64,000 nt of DNA from an uncultured Bacteroidales bacterium (GCA_902782465.1 CACZNH010000001.1:62001-126000); one strand, 5' to 3'. Shown: positions 33,625 through 41,795, counted from the first letter of the stretch. The notes: generated by a model from the letters alone, not told the origin. Program-made: numbers and translations.

Positions 33625-34194
33625 TTAAGTGAAAAGTCTGTTAGATATCTCAGTATAGCGCTTTTTGAATTTATCACAGCACCTGAACTTAGTAACTTTT
33701 ACCGAGGTTTCGCTGCTGTAATTCAACATATCAGCAAGAGTCTTCATTGAGAAGCCATCTCGGTAAAATCCCCACAAGAGACGATTGCAGGGTTCTGGCA
33801 GATCTTTAACTATCTGCCTCACGAGTGCCGCTTTTCTCATTTCTATTTGTTCTGTGTCCTCTTCAAGAGCAAGAAGCCTATCGATGCGATCATCTTCAAA
33901 CTCATCTTTCGTCGTGTCGGGGTACTCGTCAATGATGTTCACGGTTTTGCCGCGACCACGCATCATCTCTAGAGCCTTATTGCGGCAGATCCCGTTGAAG
34001 TAAGTTGCTAATGACGCGGTCATATTGATGAGTTTGCCATCGATGGCATTCTTATAGAGCGTGATGAATGACTCCTGGAAGATGTCTTCGCAATCATCAC
34101 GTTTCAACGAGAAGTGCCCCTGTAAAAAAGCGAGTGTCTTTTCCCATTGATCAGAGGCAAATCTGTTTAGTTGTGTATTTAAGTTCTTCTCCAT
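33625..34194 (-). CDS. ECF-type RNA polymerase sigma factor
   Basis: 189 residues. Region 2 (FLQGHFSLKRDDCEDIFQES, FITLYKNA, about 23-55) and region 4 (LPEPCNRLLWGFYRDGFSMK, then TLADMLNYSSETSVKVTKFR) are recognisable, with the middle shortened as in ECF sigma factors. It directs RNA polymerase to special promoters when freed from its anti-sigma factor, very likely the next gene. It is 6 bases from the caspase gene. Confidence 0.88.
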   Translation of the reverse strand: MEKNLNTQLNRFASDQWEKTLAFLQGHFSLKRDDCEDIFQESFITLYKNAIDGKLINMTASLATYFNGICRNKALEMMRGRGKTVNIIDEYPDTTKDEFEDDRIDRLLALEEDTEQIEMRKAALVRQIVKDLPEPCNRLLWGFYRDGFSMKTLADMLNYSSETSVKVTKFRCCDKFKKRYTEISNRLFT

Positions 34195-34200
34195 GTGACT

Positions 34201-35106
34201 TTATTTCAAACTTGTTTCATAAACAAGATTCTGTTTAGTCAATCTTCGGTCTCTGTCCACTTGAGATTTGACCTCGTTCACCCAATTCAAGTTTGCGGAG
34301 ACAGAATATGACTGCAAAGTCTTATTCAAATAATAAGACAATGGACCATAGTATTTGCCGTTTTGTTTGATTTCACAATTTGACTGATAGGATCGACACG
34401 CCTCCACGATCACTACATCTGACAGTCCTGCAGATGAGGCTATCTTGAAATTGCTCTTTGTGTCAATTCTAGGACGGAAAGATTTTCCATGAGGACTAAA
34501 CCCATCCTTGGTTCCTCTAATGATGGGATCATCGTCGTCCTCGTCATCACCTTCATCACCACGTGATGACCCGCCAGCATGGCAAGCATCAATAATCACA
34601 CATACAAATCCTTTTGAGCCCACAGCATTTCTGATTTTCTGGATATATGTGTGAAGCTCATCATCTTTGATATGGTTTACACCTTCATACTTACCAGCAC
34701 TGAATACTTTTCGGGCATCATAAGGTACCAAGGATTCGTCCCAACCGTCCTCTTCGTCTCCATCAAGATCTTCAAATGGCTGCCCATGACATGAGAAATG
34801 AATGTATACCACATCGCCCTTGCGACAGGAGTTAGACAAAGATTTCAATTCTTTTCGGATGCGTCGAGCTGTAGCATTTTTATTGGTGATGGTTATAATT
34901 TTGAAATCCTGTTTTTTGAGAGTTTTAGAGATAAGCTCCACGTCATTTGCCCCATGAATATCATTCCATGAGTTTGCTCCAGATTGCCCATAGTTCGAAA
35001 TGCCCACCAATAATGCTCGTTTAGTCGTAGCTTGAGTGGGAGAGCAAATTGTCAGTAATGAGGACATTACTAACAATTTTATAATGGTATGAGCAATGAG
35101 TTTCAT
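34201..35106 (-). CDS. Caspase family (C14) peptidase
   Basis: 301 residues. A signal-peptide-like start (LLVMSSLLTICSPTQA), then a metacaspase-like p20 core: KRALLVGISNYG, catalytic His in YIHFSCHGQ (about 105), a loop DLDGDEEDGWDESLVPYDA as in Ca-binding metacaspases, and Cys in CVIIDACHAGGS (about 175). A run of Asp/Glu (GDEGDDEDDDD) after the Cys may bind Ca or be a self-cleavage site. First gene of the caspase, sigma, anti-sigma, TPR-CHAT operon. Confidence 0.9.
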   Translation of the reverse strand: MKLIAHTIIKLLVMSSLLTICSPTQATTKRALLVGISNYGQSGANSWNDIHGANDVELISKTLKKQDFKIITITNKNATARRIRKELKSLSNSCRKGDVVYIHFSCHGQPFEDLDGDEEDGWDESLVPYDARKVFSAGKYEGVNHIKDDELHTYIQKIRNAVGSKGFVCVIIDACHAGGSSRGDEGDDEDDDDPIIRGTKDGFSPHGKSFRPRIDTKSNFKIASSAGLSDVVIVEACRSYQSNCEIKQNGKYYGPLSYYLNKTLQSYSVSANLNWVNEVKSQVDRDRRLTKQNLVYETSLK

Positions 35107-35131
35107 AAAGACATCATGAAATAATCTTTGG

Positions 35132-35162
35132 CAAAATTCGTAAAAAAACAGCTATTTAGCAA
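35132..35162 (-). promoter_or_regulatory. Promoter of the caspase/sigma/CHAT operon
   Basis: Minus strand TTG (35162-35160), 20 bases, GAATTTTG (35139-35132), one mismatch in the -7 box. An ECF-type promoter could be expected as well but I cannot define one. Confidence 0.4.
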
Positions 35163-35477
35163 GGTTTTTTCATGTTTTGTTTTTAGATGCTGAATATTGT
35201 AAGACTGCTGTCAAAACAATAGTTCGACAATAAAGGCCACAAGCGCTTGATTATTGTTTGGCTTTCTTTCCGAATTAAGGGTAGAGAAAGTTATGCCAAT
35301 ATGAGGAGCACTTAAAGTCGTTTAATCGGATTGAAAGAAGTTGAGATGTTCAAGGTGCCTTTTGTGATTCTGTTGTGTCAAGATGTGAAAAGGGGAGTAA
35401 ATTTGTGGGGAAAAGAAAAATTTTTGCAAGAAACTTTGCAGATGTGGGGAAAATGTGGGGAAAACTGAGAAATAGAA

Positions 35478-35514
35478 AATCGCTAAAGTCTTGAAATTAA
35501 AGACTTTAGCGATT
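35478..35514 (-). terminator. Terminator of tRNA-Leu
   Basis: A perfect 15-pair stem AATCGCTAAAGTCTT / AAGACTTTAGCGATT with a 7-base loop and T-rich flanks; could work in both directions. It lies 18 bases beyond the tRNA 3' end. Confidence 0.8.
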
Positions 35515-35532
35515 ATTTTCGAGTCAAACTCG

Positions 35533-35616
35533 TACCCAGAGCCGGGGTCGAACCGGCACGGGTGTTACCCCATTGGTGTTTGAGACCAACGCGTCTACCG
35601 ATTCCGCCATCTGGGC
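35533..35616 (-). tRNA. tRNA-Leu(CAA)
   Basis: Cloverleaf on the minus strand: acceptor GCCCAGA / TCTGGGT, anticodon stem TTGGT / ACCAA with loop CTCAAAC (anticodon CAA), a long variable arm as in class II tRNA, and T-arm with GGTTCGACC. CCA is not encoded. It stands at the change from AT-rich accessory to GC-richer core DNA and so is a possible integration site, although no duplicated 3' end was found in the window. Confidence 0.92.
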
Positions 35617-35732
35617 GTCGAAGCGGGTGCAAAGGTAAGTCAAATTTTTGAATTGGGGGCAAAAATTCGGTGATTTTTTGATTTTTGGCGTTTTTTAGCG
35701 GCCTTTTCGTGGGATTTGGGGTCGGTTTTTTG

Positions 35733-35740
35733 TACTTTTG
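35733..35740 (+). promoter_or_regulatory. -7 box of tcdA
   Basis: TACTTTTG, a full match to TAnnTTTG. Transcription would start near 35747, just at the beginning of the tandem repeats, which would therefore lie in the leader RNA. Confidence 0.6.
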
Positions 35741-35747
35741 CGGCCAT

Positions 35748-35791
35748 AGAAACGACACAGAAACGACACAGAAACGACACAGAAACGACAT
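35748..35791 (+). repeat. 11-base tandem repeat in the tcdA leader
   Basis: Four units of AGAAACGACAC (last one ends in T) and a degenerate fifth (to 35802). Equal in period and similar in sequence to the repeat at 26849-26881. Confidence 0.85.
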
Positions 35792-35830
35792 AAACACGAC
35801 GATATCTGTAAAATGGGAGAGGCCAAAAAT

Positions 35831-36541
35831 ATGGAGAATCCGTTTGCACGGACGGAGTTGATGCTGGGTGCCGAGGCGATGGCTAAGCTGGCAAGCAGCC
35901 GCGTGGCGGTGTTCGGCATCGGTGGCGTGGGCGGCTATGTGGTCGAGGCGCTGGCCCGAAGTGGGGTAGGGGCGCTGGACCTGATTGATGATGACACGGT
36001 GAGTATGTCGAACATCAACCGTCAGATTTTTGCCCTGCACAGCACCATCGGGCGTGCTAAGGTGGATGTGGCTGCCGAGCGCGTGCGCGACATCAACCCG
36101 AACTGCAAGGTGACGACCCACAAGATGTTCTATCTGCCCGAAAACGCCGATGAAATCGACCTTTCCTGCTTTGACTACGTGGTCGATAGCCTGGACACGA
36201 TTACCGCCAAGATGGAGATTGCACGACGTTGCCTGCGCCTGGGCGTGACGCACATCTGCTCGATGGGCGCGGCCTACAAGATGGACCCGATGGCCTTTCG
36301 TGTCGCGGACTTTGACGCGACGCGCATCGACCCGCTGGCACGGATGCTGCGCAAGTTGCTGCACCGCGAGGGCATACACCATTTCAAGTGCGTCTATAGC
36401 GAGGAGGAGCCGCGCTTCAACCCCGATGTGCCCGTTTATGTCGATGGAAAAAAACAGCCGGGCAGCAACGCATTCGTTCCTGCCGCGGCCGGTTTGTTGA
36501 TAGCACGCGAGGTGATAGTGGATTTGGTTTCTGGTATCTAG
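35831..36541 (+). CDS. tcdA: tRNA threonylcarbamoyladenosine dehydratase TcdA
   Basis: 236 residues of the ThiF/E1-like superfamily. Converts t6A37 in tRNAs to the cyclic form (ct6A) using ATP. Rossmann nucleotide motif GIGGVGGYV (about 30-38), DDDTVSMSNINRQ, and FDYVVDSLDT with later CSMGAAYKMDP are typical of TcdA (CsdL, YgdL). Start chosen at ATG 35831 (MENPFARTE), since family members begin near FxRTE; an ATG at 35813 is possible. It is core and single, facing the mltD-like gene. Confidence 0.88.
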   Translation: MENPFARTELMLGAEAMAKLASSRVAVFGIGGVGGYVVEALARSGVGALDLIDDDTVSMSNINRQIFALHSTIGRAKVDVAAERVRDINPNCKVTTHKMFYLPENADEIDLSCFDYVVDSLDTITAKMEIARRCLRLGVTHICSMGAAYKMDPMAFRVADFDATRIDPLARMLRKLLHREGIHHFKCVYSEEEPRFNPDVPVYVDGKKQPGSNAFVPAAAGLLIAREVIVDLVSGI

Positions 36542-36561
36542 TCAATCCATACACCATACAC

Positions 36562-36605
36562 GCAGGCAAAAGCCTGCAAATACACTCTACACGCGCCAAC
36601 GGCGC
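36562..36605. terminator. Two hairpins between convergent genes
   Basis: GCAGGC-aaaa-GCCTGC (36562-36577) and GCGCC-aac-GGCGC (36593-36605), the latter followed by TCTTTCC. They would end tcdA and the transglycosylase gene transcripts from both sides. A similar CCATACACGC lead-in precedes the hairpin at 63309-63322. Confidence 0.55.
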
Positions 36606-36612
36606 TCTTTCC

Positions 36613-38610
36613 TCACTTCTTCTTAGACTTCTTGCTGCTCTTGCCTGAGCCGGATTTGCTCGAAGACTTGCTTTCCTTTTTCGAAGACTTGCTGCTTTCT
36701 TTCTTGCTGGACTTTCCGCCTTTCTTTTCGGCTGTAGCAGCCTGCTTGGCCTCGGCCTTGGTGGGAATCTTGATTTTCTCGCCAGCCTTGATTTTGTTGC
36801 CGTTCTCGAGTCCGTTGGCACGCTCCAGGTCCTTGACCGAAACACCGGTCTTCTCGGCAATCTTGGTAAGGGATTCACCCTTTTGCACGGTCACTTCCTT
36901 AGGCTGTTCGGGCTTGTTGTGTTTCTTGCTGCGCTTGGACTTGGAGCTATGTTCGGCATTGTCCTTTTTCTTGCTCTCCTTCTTGGAGGCGCTGTCCTTG
37001 TGTGAGTACTTGTTGTTGCGCTCACGCCAGTCGCTGGTGTTGGTCTTGGAGGCACGGCGACGCGACTGGTCATTAGACTTGTCAACCTTCTTGGTGTCGT
37101 TGCTGACGACTACGGGCTCGGCCGACTGTTTGGTGTATGAACCCTTGTAGGGTGCCTTGGTGGCTGCCTCGCGCTCGATGTTCTTCACCTCGTCATACAG
37201 TGCCTGCTCGTTTTGGGCCAATTCCTCGCTGGAGGCTTCGTCAATCTGGGTCTCGACAACCTCGGTCGTGGTGGCAGCGATGCCCGTTTCGGCATCAGTC
37301 TCGTCCTGGCCCGGAGCCTTGACCTTGAGCGTCTCGCCGCGTTTCACGCGTTCGCTGCTCTTGTTGTTGAGCGCCATCAGCTCGTCGGTGGTCATGTCAT
37401 ACTTGGCAGCGATTGATGATGCCGTCTCGCCGCGTCCCACCTTGTGGGTGATGGTGCGCATGCTGCTCACGTCGGCACGTCCCGAGATGTAGTCCTCGGC
37501 AGTCACGGTCTGCCCTCCGGGTTCCACCACTTGGCGGTGGGCGTACAGGTCATCGCGGTAGTTGTCGATACTGTCCTCGCTCAGGATGAAGCTGTAAATC
37601 TGCTGTGAGGGCAGGATGAGGACGTAGGGGTGATGGTCGCCTGGGATGACATCGGCACGGTACTGCGGATTGAAGGTGCGGATTTCCTCGATGGGGATGT
37701 TCAGCACGTCGGCAATCTGGGCGAAGTGGATACGGCGGCGCACGGTCACCGTGTCGGTGATGAGCGGCTTGCTGGCCAGCGACGGGCTGATGTTGTGCTG
37801 CTTGTAGTAGGTCATCGCATAGTTGGCAGCGATAAAGGCGGGCACGTAGCCACGGGTTTCGCGGGGCAGATAGTCATAGATGTCCCAGAAGTCGCCCACG
37901 CCGCCGTTGCGGTGCAGCGCCTTGTTGACGTTGCCCGGTCCGCAGTTATAGGCAGCGATAGCCAGTGACCAGTCATTGTAAATCTGGTACAGGTTCTTGA
38001 GGTACTTGGCGGCCATCTCGCTGGAGCGGTAGGGGTCGCGGCGCTCATCCACGAGCGAATTGATTTCCAGTCCCAGACCCTTACCTGTACCGACCATGAA
38101 CTGCCACAGTCCGGCAGCTCCCACGCGCGAGGTGGCGTTGGGGTCCATGGCGCTCTCCACGATGGGCAGGTACTTGAGCTCCAGCGGCAGCCCTTCCTTC
38201 TCCAGCGCCTGTTCAAAGATGGGCATATAGTACAGGCTCATGCCCAGCATCTCCTCGACCAGGGTGCGGCTGCGGTACACGTAGCGTTCGATATGCTTGC
38301 GCACAACCTGGTTATAGGGCATCTCGATGACCGACGGCATGGCAGCCAGGCGGCGGATGAAGGTCTCCTCGCTCACCTCGCCGGGGTTCTTGTCTTCCAC
38401 TTCGGCATCGAGCACGGTGTAATTCTGCAAGTACCAGTTGGTCATCATCTTGTGCACATCGGTGTCGAAACTCTCGGGGAACACGATGTCATCATCGGTG
38501 ATTGTGTTCTTCACCGACAGGATGTTCTTCTTCTCACGAGGTCCTGCCTGCAGCGTCAAGGCTGCCGTCACGGCGATGAAAAGTAATGTGAAGAGTCGTC
38601 TTTTTATCAT
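36613..38610 (-). CDS. mltD: LysM-containing lytic transglycosylase (MltD-like)
   Basis: 665 residues. Signal peptide (LFTLLFIAVTAALTLQA), an SLT lytic transglycosylase domain (about 100-270) with catalytic Glu in LPIVESAMDP and GAAGLWQFM, and two LysM modules (HKVGRGETASSIAAKYDM about 390; VQKGESLTKIAEKTGV about 575). The last 60 residues are a Ser/Lys tail. Cleaves peptidoglycan glycan strands with anhydro-muramyl ends at the envelope. Followed on the same strand at its 5' side by DUF5683, parB and parA genes, a conserved order in Bacteroidales. Confidence 0.9.
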   Translation of the reverse strand: MIKRRLFTLLFIAVTAALTLQAGPREKKNILSVKNTITDDDIVFPESFDTDVHKMMTNWYLQNYTVLDAEVEDKNPGEVSEETFIRRLAAMPSVIEMPYNQVVRKHIERYVYRSRTLVEEMLGMSLYYMPIFEQALEKEGLPLELKYLPIVESAMDPNATSRVGAAGLWQFMVGTGKGLGLEINSLVDERRDPYRSSEMAAKYLKNLYQIYNDWSLAIAAYNCGPGNVNKALHRNGGVGDFWDIYDYLPRETRGYVPAFIAANYAMTYYKQHNISPSLASKPLITDTVTVRRRIHFAQIADVLNIPIEEIRTFNPQYRADVIPGDHHPYVLILPSQQIYSFILSEDSIDNYRDDLYAHRQVVEPGGQTVTAEDYISGRADVSSMRTITHKVGRGETASSIAAKYDMTTDELMALNNKSSERVKRGETLKVKAPGQDETDAETGIAATTTEVVETQIDEASSEELAQNEQALYDEVKNIEREAATKAPYKGSYTKQSAEPVVVSNDTKKVDKSNDQSRRRASKTNTSDWRERNNKYSHKDSASKKESKKKDNAEHSSKSKRSKKHNKPEQPKEVTVQKGESLTKIAEKTGVSVKDLERANGLENGNKIKAGEKIKIPTKAEAKQAATAEKKGGKSSKKESSKSSKKESKSSSKSGSGKSSKKSKKK

Positions 38611-38633
38611 AATCTATTTCTTTATATTCATTG

Positions 38634-39488
38634 TTAAAAACTGATGGCGCACTGCAGGCCCAGCGACGGTAGCCGCGTACCCAGCGAGCCGTTGTCGATG
38701 GCGGTGGGCGACACGTCCAGGGTCAGGTCGGGCGAGATGTCGAAGTGTGCCAGCGAGGCGTCAACATAGGCGTCCACGATGTTGATGAGGTAAACACCCA
38801 CCATGGCGATGATGCAGATTTCGCGGTATCGCCGGTAGTAGTCGCGCTTGCTCTTCATCACGCGCTGCAGCCATGCTTTGTCCAGACTGCTCTCCTGGAC
38901 AGTGGGCGGGAAAAAGTCCATGTAGCTGCGGGTGTCGGGGTCATCGTCCATGACGTCACGGTAGGCGTGGGCATAGTCCTTGTACATGCGGTTGTTCCAC
39001 GATGCGCCATAGGTCAGTCCCACAAACGAGCCCACCACGATGGGCAGCTTCCAGTAGCGGCGGTTGTAAATCTGCCCCAGGCCAGGGCACAGCGCCGACA
39101 GCCACAGCGCCCGTTGCGGGTCGGGGTTGAAGACGCGCACCTTGCCCATCGTCAACGTGTCGGGGGTATTGTCCTTGAGGATTTCCACGCCCTCCAGGCT
39201 GCCGATGGAGTCTATCGACGCCAGCATGATGGTGTCGCCCGAGGCATTGACCACCCGCACGGGGTGCCCCGCGTCGCGCTTCAGGGTGTCAGTCAGCGTC
39301 ACCGCCTGCCGCTCGTGGTGACCGATGCGGTTCTTGCCGACGGTGGTCGTGACACTGTCGGTGGCGACCCTTGTCGGGGCCTCCTGGGCGCATGCTTCGC
39401 CTGCGGTCCACGCCAGGCACAGCAGCACGATGGCCTGCAGCACCCTGCGCAATAACCCTTGGCGGTATGTCGTTGACGGTGTCACCAC
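38634..39488 (-). CDS. DUF5683 domain protein
   Basis: 284 residues. Signal peptide (VLQAIVLLCLAWTAGEACA) and a C-terminal DUF5683 region (ALWLSALCPGLGQIYNRRYW, VGSFVGLTYGASWNNRMYKD), with two or so membrane-like segments. Found in Bacteroidetes between parB and the transglycosylase gene. Role unknown; the genomic neighbours suggest a link with envelope growth and chromosome segregation. It begins 12 bases after the parB stop. Confidence 0.85.
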   Translation of the reverse strand: MVTPSTTYRQGLLRRVLQAIVLLCLAWTAGEACAQEAPTRVATDSVTTTVGKNRIGHHERQAVTLTDTLKRDAGHPVRVVNASGDTIMLASIDSIGSLEGVEILKDNTPDTLTMGKVRVFNPDPQRALWLSALCPGLGQIYNRRYWKLPIVVGSFVGLTYGASWNNRMYKDYAHAYRDVMDDDPDTRSYMDFFPPTVQESSLDKAWLQRVMKSKRDYYRRYREICIIAMVGVYLINIVDAYVDASLAHFDISPDLTLDVSPTAIDNGSLGTRLPSLGLQCAISF

Positions 39489-39500
39489 GGTTGTTGTCGG

Positions 39501-40382
39501 TTAAGCGTTCTTCAACGTGTCAAAGATGGCGATGATTTTCTCCAGCTGCTCCTCGTTGGCGAACGGGAAGGTGATTTTGCCCTTGCCGCTCTTGTCGCAG
39601 GTGAACTTCACGGGCACGCCGAATGCCGATGCCAGATGTTTCTGCAGGATTTGTCCCGCCTGCACGTTCATCGGCTTGACGCCACCGGTCTCCTGCGAGC
39701 GTTCCGATTCAGCGGCCTCCTGCATCTGCTTGGCTCGCTGCTCCACCTGACGCACCGACAGGTCCCTCTTAATCGTCTCGTTATACAGCTTGAGCTGCAG
39801 TTTGGGGTCATCGAGCGACAGCAGGGCGCGGGCATGGCCCATGTCCACCACATGGGAGTGGAGGCCCAGCTGCACCTCGGCGGGCAGCTTGAGCAGGCGC
39901 AGGAAGTTGGCGATGGTGGCCCTCTTCTTGCCGATGCGCTGGCTCAGGCGTTCCTGCGTCAGGTTGTACTGGTCGATGAGTTTCCTGAAGGTCAGGGCAA
40001 TCTCGATGGCATCCAGGTCCTCGCGCTGGATGTTCTCAATCAATGCCATCTCGGTCACCTCGCTGTCGTTAGCCGTACGGATGTAGGCAGGCACCGTTTC
40101 CAGCCCGGCCATCATGGCGGCACGGTAACGGCGTTCGCCCGAGATGATTTGGTAGGTCCCCGCGTCGGCGATGCGCAGCGTCAGCGGCTGGATGATGCCC
40201 AGTTCACGGATGCTGGCCGCCAGTTCCTTCAAGGCTTCCTCGTCAAAGTTCTGACGGGGCTGGTCAGGGTTGGGAACGATTTGGTCAATCGCTATCTCGT
40301 TGATGACCGACGAGCCGCTCGTCTGGATGTCATCCATCGAAATCAGCGAGTCGAGTCCTTTGCCTAATGCACTTCGTTTCAT
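39501..40382 (-). CDS. parB: Chromosome partitioning protein ParB
   Basis: 293 residues. N-terminal ParB/Srx CTP-binding fold (VPNPDQPRQNFDEEALKELA; then GERRYRAAMMAGLE), HTH domain (RLSQRIGKKRATIANFLRLL) that binds parS, and a C-terminal dimer domain. Loads on parS as a CTP-driven clamp and works with ParA to segregate origins. Separated from parA by 127 bases that contain a heptamer repeat. Confidence 0.96.
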   Translation of the reverse strand: MKRSALGKGLDSLISMDDIQTSGSSVINEIAIDQIVPNPDQPRQNFDEEALKELAASIRELGIIQPLTLRIADAGTYQIISGERRYRAAMMAGLETVPAYIRTANDSEVTEMALIENIQREDLDAIEIALTFRKLIDQYNLTQERLSQRIGKKRATIANFLRLLKLPAEVQLGLHSHVVDMGHARALLSLDDPKLQLKLYNETIKRDLSVRQVEQRAKQMQEAAESERSQETGGVKPMNVQAGQILQKHLASAFGVPVKFTCDKSGKGKITFPFANEEQLEKIIAIFDTLKNA

Positions 40383-40389
40383 ATTTTTA

Positions 40390-40424
40390 TAGTCCTTAGT
40401 CTTTAGTTATTAGTCCTTAGTATC
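40390..40424. repeat. Heptamer repeat, parA-parB gap
   Basis: Five phase-locked 7-base units: TAGTCCT, TAGTCTT, TAGTTAT, TAGTCCT, TAGTATC. Further on, 40484-40503 has 8-base units GCTTAGCG/CCTTAGCG, like those at 55130-55146, and CTCACGCTAAG (40428-40438) inverts CTTAGCGTGAG. Confidence 0.7.
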
Positions 40425-40509
40425 ATACTCACGCTAAGTTTATTCTTTTTTGCGAGCCTCTTGCGAGCAACATATATCTTTGCGGCTTAGCGCCTTAGCG
40501 TGAGGATAG

Positions 40510-41274
40510 TCAGTTGCTGCGGGCGATGATTTCCTGAGCCAGCTGCAGGTGGCTAGTGGTACCACGGCAGGTGGGGTCATACAGGATGACGGGCAGGCCG
40601 TGGCTAGGTGCCTCGCTGATGCGGATGTTGCGCGGAATCACCGTGTTGAAGACCATTTCGCCGAAGTGCCCCTTCAGCTCCTCAAATATCTCGTTGGCGA
40701 GCCTCAGACGTGCGTCATACATCGTCAGCAGGAAGCCCTCGATGCGCAGCGCAGCGTTCAACTTGCCCTTGATGATGCGGATGGTGTTCAGCAGCTTGCT
40801 GATACCCTCAAGCGCGAAATACTCGGCCTGGACGGGGATGATGACGCTGTCGGCAGCGGTCAGGGCATTGACGGTAATCACGCCCAGCGACGGGCTGCAG
40901 TCGATGATGATGTAGTCATAATCCTTTTTCACCGGCTCGATGATGGTGCGCAGCACGCGTTCGCGGTGGTCCTTCTCGACCAGTTCCAGCTCGGCGCCCA
41001 CCAGGTCGATGCGCGACCCCAGCAGGCTCAGGCCCTCAACGCAGGTGCTCACCGTGGCACTCTGCACGGGGTAGTCGTCCACCAGGCACTCATAGATGGT
41101 CGAAGCCATGTCCTTGGGTTCGATGCCCAGGCCCGACGTGGCGTTGGCCTGCGGGTCGGCATCAATGAGCAGCACACGCTTCCCCACGCTGGCAAGGGCG
41201 GCCGACAGGTTGATGGAGGTGGTGGTTTTGCCCACACCACCTTTTTGATTGGCTATTGCTATTATTTTTCCCAT
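40510..41274 (-). CDS. parA: Chromosome partitioning ATPase ParA
   Basis: 254 residues of the Walker-type ParA/Soj family. Deviant Walker A KGGVGKTTTS (about 11-20), Walker B DYIIIDCSPSLG (about 118). Binds DNA with ATP and drives ParB-parS complexes apart. It is the upstream gene of the parA-parB pair; a possible -7 box TTCCTTTG lies at 41350-41343. Confidence 0.96.
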   Translation of the reverse strand: MGKIIAIANQKGGVGKTTTSINLSAALASVGKRVLLIDADPQANATSGLGIEPKDMASTIYECLVDDYPVQSATVSTCVEGLSLLGSRIDLVGAELELVEKDHRERVLRTIIEPVKKDYDYIIIDCSPSLGVITVNALTAADSVIIPVQAEYFALEGISKLLNTIRIIKGKLNAALRIEGFLLTMYDARLRLANEIFEELKGHFGEMVFNTVIPRNIRISEAPSHGLPVILYDPTCRGTTSHLQLAQEIIARSN

Positions 41275-41598
41275 TGGGTGTTATATTCTTAAATAAAGTG
41301 ATGTTGTGTGAATAACTTCGGCTTGCGCGATGTTTCACGGGTACAAAGGAAAAGAATTTTAACCGAAAAACCGCTAAAAACTCCGTTAAAATCGGTAAAT
41401 TGTTCAAAACTAACCTGAATTGTTGATAACTCGTGGAACATTCCCTTTTTTAGGCATTAGGCATTAGGCTTTAGGCTCTAGGTGATGGCGGATGCCCCCT
41501 AACTCCTAACCCCTAACCCCTAAATTCAAGAAGTGTCAAAAAATTGGACACTTTACTGTCAAAAATTTTGACAATCGTCGATTTTCCCTCAAAAAAAC
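41275..41598. other. parA upstream region
   Basis: It holds a degenerate parS-like sequence at 41331-41346 (TGTTTCACG is exact, the other half is not), the heptamer repeat at 41451-41524, and two inverted repeats: AGTGTC / GACACT (near 41529-41549) and the palindrome TGTCAAAAATTTTGACA (near 41556-41572), possible operators of the promoter at 41599-41630. Confidence 0.5.
41451..41524. repeat. Heptamer repeat element, copy 1
   Basis: Phase-locked 7-base units that begin as TTAGGCA/TTAGGCT, pass a core CTAGGTG-ATGGCGG, ATGCCCC, and end as CTAACTC/CTAACCC, so the two arms are near reverse complements. The core is repeated exactly at 58164-58257. Confidence 0.8.
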
Positions 41599-41630
41599 TT
41601 GACGCGGTTTCCCCGACGGTGTTATTTTTG
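41599..41630 (+). promoter_or_regulatory. Promoter of the 29-residue peptide gene
   Basis: TTG (41599-41601), 21 bases, TATTTTTG (41623-41630). Leader of about 70 bases to the ATG at 41706. Confidence 0.7.
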
Positions 41631-41705
41631 CATCAGCCATCAGGCTTTATGCGTTTCCCATGAGGAATATAACTGCACTAACTCATAAATTTAAAAAGAA
41701 GGGTT

Positions 41706-41795
41706 ATGGAACAGCAGGTGTGTATCTTATCAATTGTAATGATTGCAATAGCCGTTATTACCATTGTCGCAACGTTGGTCGCATCATGCTTCTGA
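41706..41795 (+). CDS. 29-residue hydrophobic membrane peptide
   Basis: MEQQVCILSIVMIAIAVITI then VATLVASCF: one membrane helix with almost no polar ends, a Cys near each side. The unit has a strong promoter, a leader of about 70 bases, a perfect 8-pair hairpin (41882-41902) and an intrinsic terminator (41926-41967), so the RNA of about 330 nt is mostly untranslated. This layout recalls type I toxins or RNA with a minor coding part, but no antisense promoter was found opposite it. Translation is not proven. Confidence 0.5.
   Translation: MEQQVCILSIVMIAIAVITIVATLVASCF

Larger units (their letters stand above)
35107..35532. other. Intergenic region at the island/core boundary
   Basis: It holds the operon promoter at 35132-35162, three copies of TGTGGGGAAAA (35404-35414, 35443-35453, 35454-35464) and the tRNA terminator at 35478-35514. 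No open frame seen. Confidence 0.6.

Noticed and set aside
33867..34194. Type III-E CRISPR link for the TPR-CHAT and sigma factor pair
   Set aside because: No CRISPR repeat or Cas7-like effector is present; the TPR-CHAT protein has an export signal.
35513..36382. 289-codon frame opposite tcdA
   Set aside because: It runs antisense across the tRNA, the tandem repeat and tcdA; a side effect of GC-rich codons.
38293..41292. Long plus-strand frames opposite mltD, DUF5683, parB and parA
   Set aside because: The minus-strand genes are clear family members; the plus frames are low-complexity and His/Gln-rich.
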